This document shows, piece by piece, positions 1-9,864 of a DNA stretch of 64,000 nt. The stretch's first letter is position 1; each line of letters opens with the position of its first letter. The notes under the pieces were generated by a model, which searched no databases, had not been told where the DNA came from, and worked only from the letters and a program-made list of their open reading frames with translations. The DNA lies in NCBI GenBank assembly GCA_012862575.1, contig BLSF01000071.1, positions 1 to 64,000 of the forward strand. Reading direction: 5' to 3'. The position numbers and the translations under genes are program-made. The DNA comes from Parietichytrium sp. I65-24A. Lineage: Eukaryota; Sar; Bigyra; Thraustochytrida; Thraustochytriidae.

Positions 1-1274
1 CCATAGAATTAGAGCACTAAATACGCGGCCGAGGAATCTCCTATGATACCACTCGCCACACCATTTGATTTCCGTATTCGTTTATGTTCGTTTGCTCCCT
101 TCTTATCAAAGTCCCGTCGATGGAAATAATTTGCGATTGCGAAGAGATGCATACTGAGTTGCCTTCGCCGTAAAGTTTCCAGTTGCTGGAGGGTTAGCAA
201 ATGTGTCTCATATTTTCCACGGCAGGCTTACTCGTTGCGTTCACAAGTCATCTTCGCAAGTTGCGCTGGAGCCAGGCTTACTCGGTGCATAGGCTCTTCA
301 GTAGCGCCGTGCCTTCGGCAGGCGTACTCAATCACCTAACGGGAGGATCGGATAGAACTGCCTTACGGCAGCTCTAATCCTCTCCGTAGAATGCAACGTG
401 CAAAGCAGTAGAAATATCACGTGTAGGGTTGGGCCGGAGGCAGGCGCAACTCTCAAGCACGAAGAAGACCGCCGAAGGCGGGCGCACTTTGGCTTGTTTT
501 AGAGGTAAGAATCGAGACATTCTGAGAAATCTGGAAAGATGGCTTTATCGCTTAACATAATTCTAGAATTAAAGTGAAAATGTCTGCACAGCACCGAACT
601 TGAAGATGGCGTCTAGTTAGTCTTATATCCCAATGATTCTGGAATTCTTTACTATCTCGTGCTAATTAGCCATCGGCACGGGAACCGCTCTGGAACCGGA
701 GAACCAGGATGAGTAGGTGTAAACTTAGAGTTTTGCATGAATGGACAATAGGAAGTGTTTGTAATAACAGTTTAACAGTTTGGATAAGATTTCCTATGCA
801 AGAAAGCGTTCCTCGGAGAAGAATGCTTCTCGACGACACGAATATTCAGGAGCAATTGTTGTTCTTTATAGTTCCGCCGCAATCCGAGATTTGTTTGGTA
901 GGGTTAGATCCAATTGGTCTCACAGTCAATCAGGACCAAGAGTGGTTAATTTAAACTGTAAGAGCCACACGCTGTCGAGACTTTTGGGACCTCGAGACCT
1001 GCCAAAGGTGTGTGTAATGAATCTCGTACCACCAATACTAGCACTCAAGTCCGTCGGATCTGCTGGCGGCTAGGCTAGCAGCTAATGACCGCGCCGTTAA
1101 TTAGTAGCACTGATTACTACTGACTGTGAAATGATTCCTTTTTCATCATTCAGTCAATTGTTTGATTTGATTTGGTGTGTTTTCAAGATTGATCTGGATT
1201 GATCTGAACAGTTATTACTGTAAAGAAAGACAGGCAGTGAGAGACAGAACTTCGAAAGAAGGAAAATAGGAAGG

Positions 1275-1275
<1 letters not shown>

Positions 1276-1308
<33 letters not shown>
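1276..1308. repeat. (GAAA)n microsatellite
   Basis: Eight perfect GAAA units in a row within intergenic DNA, next to the GC-rich island at 1340-1580. Confidence 0.95.
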
Positions 1309-1309
<1 letters not shown>

Positions 1310-1536
1310 GAAAGCTCGAGTTAAACCTTTTAAACCTTTCTCACCTCCAGACAGAGCAGCCATGCCCGTGGAGCCCGTGGATCGCCTGGCCGCGGAGCCC
1401 GTGGGACAAAATGGCTCCCGCTCAGAGAGTGTCGAGCTCGCGGCCAAAGCGAAAGCGGTCCATCCAGTCCTTTCAGTCCTTTCGGTAAGCTTGAAGCTCG
1501 CGTTCACGGCCGGTTCATTTTGTGCGATCAATGGTA

Positions 1537-1563
1537 TCTGGAGAGTCTGGAGAGTCTGGAGAG
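1537..1563. repeat. 9-bp tandem repeat, 3 copies
   Basis: TCTGGAGAG is repeated three times without mismatch. It is one of a group of unrelated 9-bp, three- to four-copy repeats spread through the window. Confidence 0.95.
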
Positions 1564-2956
1564 GGCGTCGCACACCGGCCTGCTTGCACAGGCAATAGCT
1601 ACTTGTAGTAACGTCAAGTCATGTAAAGTCACAAGAAAAGAGCAGCGGAAGCTTCAAACCAACCTGGCATGAGGAATGGGCAAGATGGGAACAGCACACT
1701 GTAAGCCTTGCAGACAGCGGAGGGTGCAGACAGCGGAGGGTGGAAGCGTTGGCACAAAGTTGTGCCAATGGAAAGCGCAGTCACTGCTTAGCAATCGTGG
1801 CCAGCTTTGTGACACACAATCTATTTCGATCGATTAGACCAATAGACGCAAGTATACGCAAGGGGTTTTCGCAAGCAAAGTCGCAGACAGAGTCCCACAT
1901 TGGCAGCGCCGTTGGCTGCGTCGGCTTCGAAGGAGCCTTCCCAAGTCGCCCCTTCCGTTTCTGTGATTGGAGGCTAGAGGAGATGGCTCGCATTTTTGCA
2001 TGGCAGTGAACGACATTCACTGCCAGTCCGCGACAATCTGGGACTTGACGTTTCACTTTGCGAGCTCAGAGGCACCTCAGCTCTCACTCAGCCCAGCTCA
2101 ATACATCGATATACATCGATACAAAACTTATAAACCCACGAGACCGACGAGCATCGAAATCGACAGGTGGTTAGATCGATTGTGCATGAGCAACACACGT
2201 TCAGGTTTTTTACAACGGAGGCCTCTTTGGGATCGGTTTGGAGGCTCAAGTTGGAAACAAGTTTGGAAACAAGGACTTTGATAAAAGCGCAGTCTTCAAT
2301 GAATTGGAACTTGATGATGCATTCGCTGTCTGTCAGCAGTGACTGGCACAACAAGTTCAACGTTCCTCTCTTCGTGTGCCATGATGAAAGGAGGAGAGTG
2401 CGTGGAACTCTCTCGCAAACAGTGCCTCACTGTTCCCTCCTTCACACGTTCGCATATCGAGTCACGGCAATCTGTGCGGTAAGACTTATGAGCGCTAAAT
2501 TAAGGCTTGCGAGTGCAATGACGTTTCATCACGCGTTCCATGCATGTGCTTGTTCTTCTATAGTTCACGGGTGCGAAAAGTAAGAAAGAGAGTTGGAACA
2601 GAACACAAGAGCTGTCTGTGGCTCTCCAGCTTAGATTTCCCATTTCTTTGCTGATTTAAGTACTCTGAGTACTGTACGGAGTGAGTAAACCTGCCGTCAC
2701 GATAGCGCACAAAGCTGGTGAGTGCAATGCAAGTTTGTAATCAAGAAGAGTCATCACGCATGAAATATGAAAAAAAGTGTTGTAATTTTTTTCACGGTTC
2801 AGATCTCTAGATTTCTGGATCTCTGGATCTTTGACTTCAAAAGAAGATTGATCCTTTCCGGAGAGTTGCAGTCTAATTCAAAATTTAGACTCACATGTTA
2901 GAAAAAATTGAAAAAATTCAGAATTCAGAAACAGAGGTAAGGACGAATTGCTTTCC

Positions 2957-2983
2957 AATTCCAACAATTCCAACAATTCCAAC
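2957..2983. repeat. 9-bp tandem repeat, 3 copies
   Basis: AATTCCAAC is repeated three times without mismatch in intergenic DNA. Confidence 0.95.
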
Positions 2984-3959
2984 TTAGACTCTTCCTTTTT
3001 CTTTCCGTCGGGTCCACTCTCCGCACCCGCGCTACTGTATCGACCATATACTCCTACACGGAAAACCACCGCGCTCCAACAACCAACCCATCTCTCCTCT
3101 CCCTTCCCGTACTTTCCCAGCACTAGCGCACTCATCTATCTATTATCAACAGCGAGATGGGGCACACGCGCCGTTCTTGCTAGTTAGAAAGGTAGACGAA
3201 CGTCGCAGCCGCTAAGACCCGCCGCTTAGTCGTAACCTACCGGGATGGGCTAGCGAGAAGGGGACAACGCTTAGGGATTAGTTATGGATCAGTAAGGTTC
3301 GTGCCGAAAAGAGATTGCCAAATTTCTAAGTGTGCACTGCAGAGCTTGAGAGTGAATTTGGTAGCATAAAACAGTAAGGTGGGGGAGTTGTGCACGACTC
3401 GCAGTAGGGGGGAACATAGTCCTAGTTTGTGTTCATTTGAGATTGATTTCTGAAAGTGAAATCGTTTGATTTGCGTTGGCAGCTGTGAATAATTATTTTG
3501 CACAAGCTATACGCAGAAATTTATATGATAAACTTAGAATGGAACTGGAAAAGAAACGACGAAAGCTCGGCCATCTAAAGTTGATCTAGACGGTTGAAAG
3601 AGCTGAACCGCCAAGAGTTTAGTTTCTTGCAGTTGAAACGGACGCACAAGACGAACTTTAAGTTTTCGGCTTCTGCTCGCGGCAGATTGCGACCATCGGC
3701 AGCCACCAGTGGTCGATGCATCGACGGCAAGCGATGGTATCAATGGACAAAGTAAGCCTAGATTCTCGCCGACGGTCTTTCGTCCTCTGACGTCCTCTCC
3801 TTTAATCAAGTCCGCTTCCTTATCCGCCGAGTTCCACGAAATCCACCAGCACAGATCTTATTCTACTTTTCATCCTTCAACAACATTTAAGAACCGTAAG
3901 TTTTCAATCGCAATGACCATACCACCAGAAGCTTTCCCTACCTTCCTTCGCTCATCCAC

Positions 3960-3992
3960 ATTGCACAGATTGCACAGATTGCACAGATTGCA
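3960..3992. repeat. 9-bp tandem repeat, 3.7 copies
   Basis: ATTGCACAG is repeated three times perfectly, followed by a partial fourth unit, about 660 bp upstream of the receptor A start. Confidence 0.95.
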
Positions 3993-4656
3993 ATGCATCA
4001 GTCAGGAGTCAAGAGTGCATAGCGGCGCTAATCAATGATTAGCGCGGACAAAGGGATAGAGAGGGGAGAAAAAGGGGGGAAGAGGGAGAGAGAGAGTCGG
4101 AGAGAGGGAGAGAGAGGAGAGGGCTACTCGAGATCTGTGCCAAGCTTTTGAGGTTTTGTGCTCGTGAGACTTGTGAGGAAATAGGATTTTGGAGTTATCG
4201 GAGTGTGCAATGTCTGTCACACCCATTGGCAAGCGCTTTGTCCATTCGTAGTTCCATGCATCTGAAGGAGAGAGAGAGATTGTACCACGGTACGATCGTC
4301 GAGTTGAGCTCGTTGAAGTTCTTACAGTGCAGGGATTCCTTTACTCGCTGTCTCACTGCTGGTGAACAGAGCGGTACTGACTGTGAATACTGAGTACAGG
4401 GGAGGACTGTGGTGGAAACGGGTCGCGCAATATTACAAAAGTGTGCGAGCGGACTGCTCTTTGTTGGCGTGCACAAAGCGAAAACAACTCAGTGGCCCAA
4501 CGAGGCTTTCATTCTTCCAGGGTGCGTTCAGACGAGAGGTAATTCCCAGACTGGGAGCTGACTGGGAGGTCGCTGCTCGCACCGTACACTGACCCAGGTC
4601 GCGGTCTGCGAGCATATCTTGATTCGCGCCGACAAAGTTTTCCGTCCGTGCGAACG

Positions 4657-7600
4657 ATGAGGACAAACACTGCGCTCGGGGTGACGGTGGCCGCTCTCGG
4701 CGCGAGCTCGGCATACTCCGCATGCTCCATCTCGAGCATCTCACCGCATTACATATCCGTCGACGCCGGGTCGACCACGCCCATCACTCTCACCGGGTAC
4801 GGAATCGACGCGAGCACGCACATTGTGAGATTCGTCGGAGAAAGTTCCACCGCTACCTTGACCCGGGTCGGAGAGGACGACAATGGAGACGACATCTTCA
4901 CCTTCCTGTCTCCAACCACGCTTTCCCAAGACAGTTTCTATGCTGTTCAACTCGATAATAGCGGTGGCGCAACGGGTGAATGCCAAAGCAAATTTCCTAC
5001 TGGAGTGTACGTGCACTCGGCTGTCTCAATCTCACAGCACTACGCAGCCAATGCGAGCTCTGCGGACGAGCCGTACCTCTCAGAGGTGAATCCCAGACTG
5101 AATCCGTATGGTCGCGAGCCAGTGTTCTTTTCCGTAAACAATATTTTCGACGTGGAAGAAGGCAATATATTGGTCAAGTTCACCGGAGAGGGGCAGTTCA
5201 CCCTCGAGCGCGAGGGGACCGTGGTTCACGTTGGCGGGTCGACGTATGTTAAGATCTACGCCCCGGAGATTCAGATGCCTGAGGACTGGTGCGGGAATCC
5301 TGATCTCAACGATAGTGGGACATGCACGTCCATCCTCGAACTCAACGTGGCAATCTCTTTCAACAGAGGGGCAAGCTATACAGCGGAAGGGTCATACACG
5401 GTACAGTACGATTACCGTGAACCACTTCGAGTGGGCTTCCTGTACAAATCTACGGTCCAGGACCAATGGACTAATCAGGTCAACAAGGCAAGACTCATCC
5501 TCGAACAGGAATTTGGCCAGAGGGTGGACCTGTCCACATACGTCGAGAACGTCGATGGAGCTGATCAAGATGCCCAGTACAATATCATGATCGACTGGTG
5601 CACGCAGGACTTTGATCTCATCGTGCCTGCAACCTTTGATTTTAGCTCTATGACCATAGAAGCAGCAAATTCTAACGCGTGCCTTTACGCTGGCGACGGT
5701 TCGAGCACCTCAACGTCAAAGATCACCAACTTTGCTGGTCTCGGAATCTCAACTTACGACGTGAGCAGAACTAATAATGTTGGCCGCGGGTACGGCAAGG
5801 TGTACGAGACGCGGTACCTCATGGGAATGACTGCGGGTTACATGCTCAAAGAGCACTTTGAAGATGCCACGGAAAATTGCGTCGGCTTTATTGCACCGTT
5901 TACTGGGGCCGTTTACGAGCAAGTCAACTCGTTTCTCCTGGGTTGCCAGGAAGTCTACGCTGACTGCAAGGTGAAGCTGATGTTCATTGGAACGTTTTAC
6001 GACCCAGATGTCGAGCGGGACGCCGCAGCGTACCTCAAGAACGTTGCAAAATGCCCGATTGTGGCTCAAAATACGGACTCACAAGCGCCTCAGACCTACT
6101 ACAAAGAGAATGGCGGGTACTCCTTCGGTTATCATTTTGACCTTCGCTCCACCCTCGGAGATTCAATCCTGAGCTCGGAATTCATTCAGTGGACCTCTTC
6201 CCTCCGCCAGTTTGTGTCTGAGGTGCTGGACGGCAAGAATGTTACGAGCTTCATCACCCCAGGACTGAGCCAGGACGGTGTTGGAATTGCGGAACAGTTT
6301 AGTCCTCTTATCCCAGCGTACGCTCAAACACATATCTTGAAGACCAAAGACGAGCTTGCTGCCGGAACCAAGGCAATCTTTTGTGGCAACATGACCAAAG
6401 TCTACAAGTCAACCTTCCAGGGCAATAATTTGTGCGACAGATTTCTAGACACGCCTCTCACAGAGGGCGGCTCCTCATGGGACCCGACCTGGTTTGTAGA
6501 CATCAATACTGGCGAGACTCTCGCCGAGGACACGGTGCTGGAATCCCACCACTGCATCGTCAGTGATAGCTACATTTACAGTTCAAGATACTTTAGCTTT
6601 TATCTGGACGGTGTCGAGATCCTTGGGTCATCGAAAAACTCAGCGGACACCGAGATGTGGGGCTCCTTCGTGAATACGGAGGGCATGGAGTCTTGCCCGA
6701 CTGAGAACGGCATCAGGTTGTCCAACAATAACTTTGTGTCTCCTCCTTCTTTCGCCAAGTGCGAGTCAGAATTCTTCTCCATGGACGCGGATGCCGAATG
6801 CAATGCCGACACGATGACATTCCCAATCAGCATGGATTGGGAAGACAATGAGACGTTCTGTGGCTTGGACCTGGTCAACGAGGCGCTCTCTTCTGACCGA
6901 TACTACAGTCTCACGGAGTTGGAGTTCACTATCACCGAGCCGAGTTGCAATTACGTTCCAACGGCGTCTTCATTCGGATCTGCTGGTATCGCCATTGCGG
7001 CGATTGGAATGTTGTGCAACCTTCTGATTATTGCTCTCCTGTTCTATTACCGCAACCATCGCGCCGTCCGAGCCACACAACCCGTGATTGTCATTTTTAT
7101 GGCCATCGGAGGCTTCCTTCTGTGCGCGTCCAACTTGCTCTTCCTTGGTGCACCAACCACACCGCTGTGTATTGCTCGTGTCATGCTTCTCAACTTTGCG
7201 TTCGATTTGATCTTTGCAATGCTGGTGGGAAAGATCTGGAGAATCTTCAAGCTCTTTAACGAAGTGAAGAAACTAAAACGCATTGTCATCAAGGACAAGG
7301 ACATTATCATGGGAGCCTCCGCTTTGATCGCCTTCGATTTCGCTATATTGCTTGCCTGGATGATAAGCGCCACGCCAAAGGCCGTAATTGTAGGCTCAGA
7401 GCTCTTCAAGGTGACTTTAACGCACAATGGAGAAACCGTCAACTGGAGCGAGAGTATCGACTTGTACGGCTGCGCGTCGGAGGACGCAGAACTTGCAAAG
7501 GTGTGGTCGTATATGACTCTGTTTTTCAAGGCGCTTCTCATCCTTGCAGCATGTGCATACGTCTTTTTCTCCCGTCGCGTACCGTCCTCGTTTGTGGAGC

Positions 7601-7959
7601 ATCGTTTCATCATCTTCTCTGCTTACAACACGGCTCTATTTTCCGTTGTCGTTCTGCTTCTCACAAACACCTCCGACCCTGCCACGGCCTTCCTCATCCA
7701 GTGTGTCGGAACGGCCTTTGGTTCTCTGATTGTTAATGGCTCTTTAACGATTCCTCGCGTTTTGCTTGCGCGCGGAATCTGGGTCGTCAACTCTTCTTCG
7801 GAGTTGGGCACAGGCACTGGCGGCGGCGGCAACCATTCTTATGCAAACACTTGGGCAGGCGCAAAGCCAGGAACCTTCACAGAAACTCCTGTGCAAACTA
7901 CGTTTCATTCCAAGCTCCAGTCCTACCACATGACCGAGGACGACGACTCGACTCTCTAA
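4657..7959 (+). CDS. Class C 7TM receptor with BMP-type ectodomain (receptor A)
   Basis: Likely a cell-surface G-protein-coupled receptor of 1100 residues. The ATG at 4657 starts a signal peptide (MRTNTALGVTVAALGASSAYS). Residues about 25-125 and 140-250 look like IPT/TIG-type beta sandwiches. Residues about 257-530 resemble the BMP/Med (PnrA-like) solute-binding fold: VGFLYKSTVQDQW, FDLIVP, a YLMGMTAGYML segment, then GTFYDPDVERDAAAYL. A cysteine-rich linker leads to seven membrane segments (about 772-1035) of class C/GABA-B type, with KIWRIFKLFNEVKKLKR after TM3 and FVEHRFIIFSAYN before TM7. The tail is Ser/Thr-rich. The same BMP plus class C architecture is known from Dictyostelium Grl receptors. 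It is clearly diverged from receptors B-D in this window. The ligand is unknown. No introns are needed. Confidence 0.88.
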   Translation: MRTNTALGVTVAALGASSAYSACSISSISPHYISVDAGSTTPITLTGYGIDASTHIVRFVGESSTATLTRVGEDDNGDDIFTFLSPTTLSQDSFYAVQLDNSGGATGECQSKFPTGVYVHSAVSISQHYAANASSADEPYLSEVNPRLNPYGREPVFFSVNNIFDVEEGNILVKFTGEGQFTLEREGTVVHVGGSTYVKIYAPEIQMPEDWCGNPDLNDSGTCTSILELNVAISFNRGASYTAEGSYTVQYDYREPLRVGFLYKSTVQDQWTNQVNKARLILEQEFGQRVDLSTYVENVDGADQDAQYNIMIDWCTQDFDLIVPATFDFSSMTIEAANSNACLYAGDGSSTSTSKITNFAGLGISTYDVSRTNNVGRGYGKVYETRYLMGMTAGYMLKEHFEDATENCVGFIAPFTGAVYEQVNSFLLGCQEVYADCKVKLMFIGTFYDPDVERDAAAYLKNVAKCPIVAQNTDSQAPQTYYKENGGYSFGYHFDLRSTLGDSILSSEFIQWTSSLRQFVSEVLDGKNVTSFITPGLSQDGVGIAEQFSPLIPAYAQTHILKTKDELAAGTKAIFCGNMTKVYKSTFQGNNLCDRFLDTPLTEGGSSWDPTWFVDINTGETLAEDTVLESHHCIVSDSYIYSSRYFSFYLDGVEILGSSKNSADTEMWGSFVNTEGMESCPTENGIRLSNNNFVSPPSFAKCESEFFSMDADAECNADTMTFPISMDWEDNETFCGLDLVNEALSSDRYYSLTELEFTITEPSCNYVPTASSFGSAGIAIAAIGMLCNLLIIALLFYYRNHRAVRATQPVIVIFMAIGGFLLCASNLLFLGAPTTPLCIARVMLLNFAFDLIFAMLVGKIWRIFKLFNEVKKLKRIVIKDKDIIMGASALIAFDFAILLAWMISATPKAVIVGSELFKVTLTHNGETVNWSESIDLYGCASEDAELAKVWSYMTLFFKALLILAACAYVFFSRRVPSSFVEHRFIIFSAYNTALFSVVVLLLTNTSDPATAFLIQCVGTAFGSLIVNGSLTIPRVLLARGIWVVNSSSELGTGTGGGGNHSYANTWAGAKPGTFTETPVQTTFHSKLQSYHMTEDDDSTL

Positions 7960-8788
7960 GCGTTCAGTCTCTCTTTCCATCTCTGGAACCCAATTGTATG
8001 TTGCCTGCCCGCCAACCCCCGCATTTGTGATGGGCACCGATATCTTGCTTCTCAACACGGCGGTGGTAGCACGGGATGCTTGCTTCTCCCTGTAAACTGT
8101 TCTAAAATGAAATGAGAAAATCAACTTGACCTAACATCCTCCGACTCGTTGTCTTGAAAGATCCGAGCCTCCTTTTCTCATCATGTCCTGAGAGATCCTG
8201 AGAGTCTGAGCATGTCTGAGCATGTCTGAGCATGTCTGAGCCATGATTGGCAGTACCGGTATTCAGTAATATTCAATACTCTGTGGAAGCGTTCTCTTGT
8301 TCGTGAACCCTTCGCGAGCACATGGATACCCTAACCCACGCCCTAACCCGCGCTCCGCCCGACACTGCCACTCTGCCACCCAGCCAAGCTGCTCTTACGG
8401 CGGTGTTACCGATATACTATCCCAGCCGTAGCCTCCCCTAACTGGATAAGTGACTTGCTAGAACTAGACGCAGGCCGCCTAGGGTTCGGTCAGGCCGGCC
8501 TAGGGTAGGAACATTCTCTTGTTCCCTAAGACGGACTTGCGGCGCAGCTGCCACGTCTAGCGAGGAAAGAGAAAAGGGTGCGCGAGGACCGGTATAAAGA
8601 AGGTGAGTAGAGCGAGATAGTTAAAACTAGTAGCGGCAGCCACACACTCACCCACCCGCGGGGCCGCGCGTCCCAGAGCGTTTGGCCCAGTGCTGCTCGG
8701 CGTTGGGACTCGTTTCGTCCGTCTTGTGTGTGAACGAATGAATGAATGAATATTGTGCTCACTGAGGGCTGGGACGGGGACCCTTCTG

Positions 8789-8824
8789 GCGTCCCATGCG
8801 TCCCATGTGTCCCATGCGTCCCAC
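8789..8824. repeat. 9-bp tandem repeat, 4 copies
   Basis: GCGTCCCAT occurs four times with one or two changes, about 330 bp upstream of the ATP synthase subunit d start. Confidence 0.92.
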
Positions 8825-8849
8825 TGGGCGCGCGGCGCTTTGCTCTGCG

Positions 8850-8876
8850 TGTGGTTGTGGTTGTGGTTGTGGTTGT
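8850..8876. repeat. (TGGTTG)n hexanucleotide microsatellite
   Basis: About four and a half units of TGGTTG in the presumed upstream region of the ATP synthase gene. Confidence 0.9.
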
Positions 8877-9153
8877 GCGATGGTTGGTGTTGCTGAGGAC
8901 GGGTTGCTGACCGTGTTTATTGTTTATTGTTTGTTGTTTATTGTTTGTTGTGTGGCTCTTGTTGTTGTGTATATGTATATATTGTTTTGATGCACATCGT
9001 TCTCCGGTGGTGTGGCGCTTGATGCTTGATGCTTGTTACTTTGGGATGTGATCATCGCTGTTGGCGTGGTGACCCGATTGCATGGCGTTTAAAATTTGAT
9101 CTGATCTGATCTGTTTGGTGTGGACGGCGGCGCAGTCAGATCAGGAAAGAAAG

Positions 9154-9654
9154 ATGATCCGCGGAGGAGTAGTTGCACGCAGAATCGCCGCTCGCGGCGT
9201 AGACTTTGGCAAGCTCATGCCAAAGGTGTCTTCCGCAGCAGCAAGGAGTGAGCTCGCCCAGCTCCGATCTGCCCACGACGACTTGGCTCACGCCATGAAG
9301 GATGATAGCAAGCCAGTAGAGTCCATCGACTGGGCTGCTTACAAGAAGACCATTGACCCAAAGCTCGTGGAGGCCTTTGAGAAAGAGTACAACTCCCTTG
9401 AGCTCCCAACCTTCCAGAACTCTGTTGCTGCTATTGCTGACCAGAAGCTCAACGAACTCGTCGGAGAGGCAAAGGAGATGATGGTCAACTCTGAGAAGCG
9501 CGCTTCTGAGCTCGAGAAGCTTCTTGCTGAGCTCGAGGCAAACCGCACTACCGAGGCGACCACTGTCAATGAATACGCTGCCCGCAACCCTGATGTCAAG
9601 GAAGCTGCTCAGCGCGAGATCAAGAACGAGGAGTACTTCAAGGACACTCAATAA
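9154..9654 (+). CDS. ATP5PD: Mitochondrial F1Fo-ATP synthase subunit d
   Basis: Peripheral-stalk subunit of the mitochondrial ATP synthase, 166 residues, near the family's usual length of about 160-170. The diagnostic stretch is SIDWAAYKKTIDPKLVEAFE, followed by EYNSLELPTF. This matches the conserved IDW..YK......V..FE..F..L..P pattern of subunit d. A long charged helix with SEKRASELEKLLAELEANR follows. The ATG at 9154 gives an Arg/Ala-rich N-terminus (MIRGGVVARRIAARGVDF) suited to mitochondrial import or matrix location. A short in-frame extension upstream lacks an ATG. Single exon. An AATAAA overlaps the stop codon and could serve for polyadenylation. Confidence 0.85.
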   Translation: MIRGGVVARRIAARGVDFGKLMPKVSSAAARSELAQLRSAHDDLAHAMKDDSKPVESIDWAAYKKTIDPKLVEAFEKEYNSLELPTFQNSVAAIADQKLNELVGEAKEMMVNSEKRASELEKLLAELEANRTTEATTVNEYAARNPDVKEAAQREIKNEEYFKDTQ

Positions 9655-9864
9655 ATAAGCACATTCCCTGTTTTTTTTTCGTGATCGCTCTTATCTCTCA
9701 CTCTCTCTTCGTTTGTCAGTTTGACGGACGAAACGAAAAGAGGACTCATGACGAAAACAACTGCCCAACTCAGAATTCTTCGCCCTTGCCGGTTCAATCT
9801 ATAACTGTGAAGTAGAGAAAGATAGAAGAAAAGAAACAAACAAATAAAGAAACCAAAAAAAAAC

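Larger units (their letters stand above)
1..4656. other. Gene-poor intergenic stretch upstream of receptor A
   Basis: No open frame here has a recognisable domain or convincing coding character. The stretch holds scattered short repeats: a GNCAGGCTTACTCG-like word at about 221, 271 and 318, a GAAA microsatellite, and three 9-bp tandem repeats (1537, 2957, 3960). It also has a GA-rich tract at about 4045-4130. A GC-rich island at about 1340-1580 contains an ATG at 1362 in a good context and a possible splice donor (GGTAAGC) near 1480. It could be a first exon, but I cannot find a partner exon. Confidence 0.6.
7960..9153. other. Intergenic region between receptor A and ATP synthase subunit d
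   Basis: Nothing coding is supported. It holds a 10-bp repeat (GTCTGAGCAT, about four copies at 8212-8250) and a near-duplicate CAGGCCGCCTAGGGT / CAGGCCGGCCTAGGGT at 8471 and 8491. A 9-bp repeat lies at 8789, a (TGGTTG)n tract at 8850-8876, and a T/G-rich tract of TGTTTAT/TGTTTGT words at about 8914-8960. The last three lie in the probable promoter/5'UTR of the subunit d gene. Confidence 0.7.

Noticed and set aside
4648-4656. Extension of receptor A upstream of the ATG by a GTG codon, and similar non-ATG extensions at the other genes
   Set aside because: The first ATG gives a good signal peptide or conserved start. Non-ATG initiation has no support in these nuclear genes.
8329-8350. CCCTAACCC-like words resembling telomere repeats
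   Set aside because: Only two imperfect units inside ordinary sequence between genes, so not a telomere or a convincing interstitial telomere tract.
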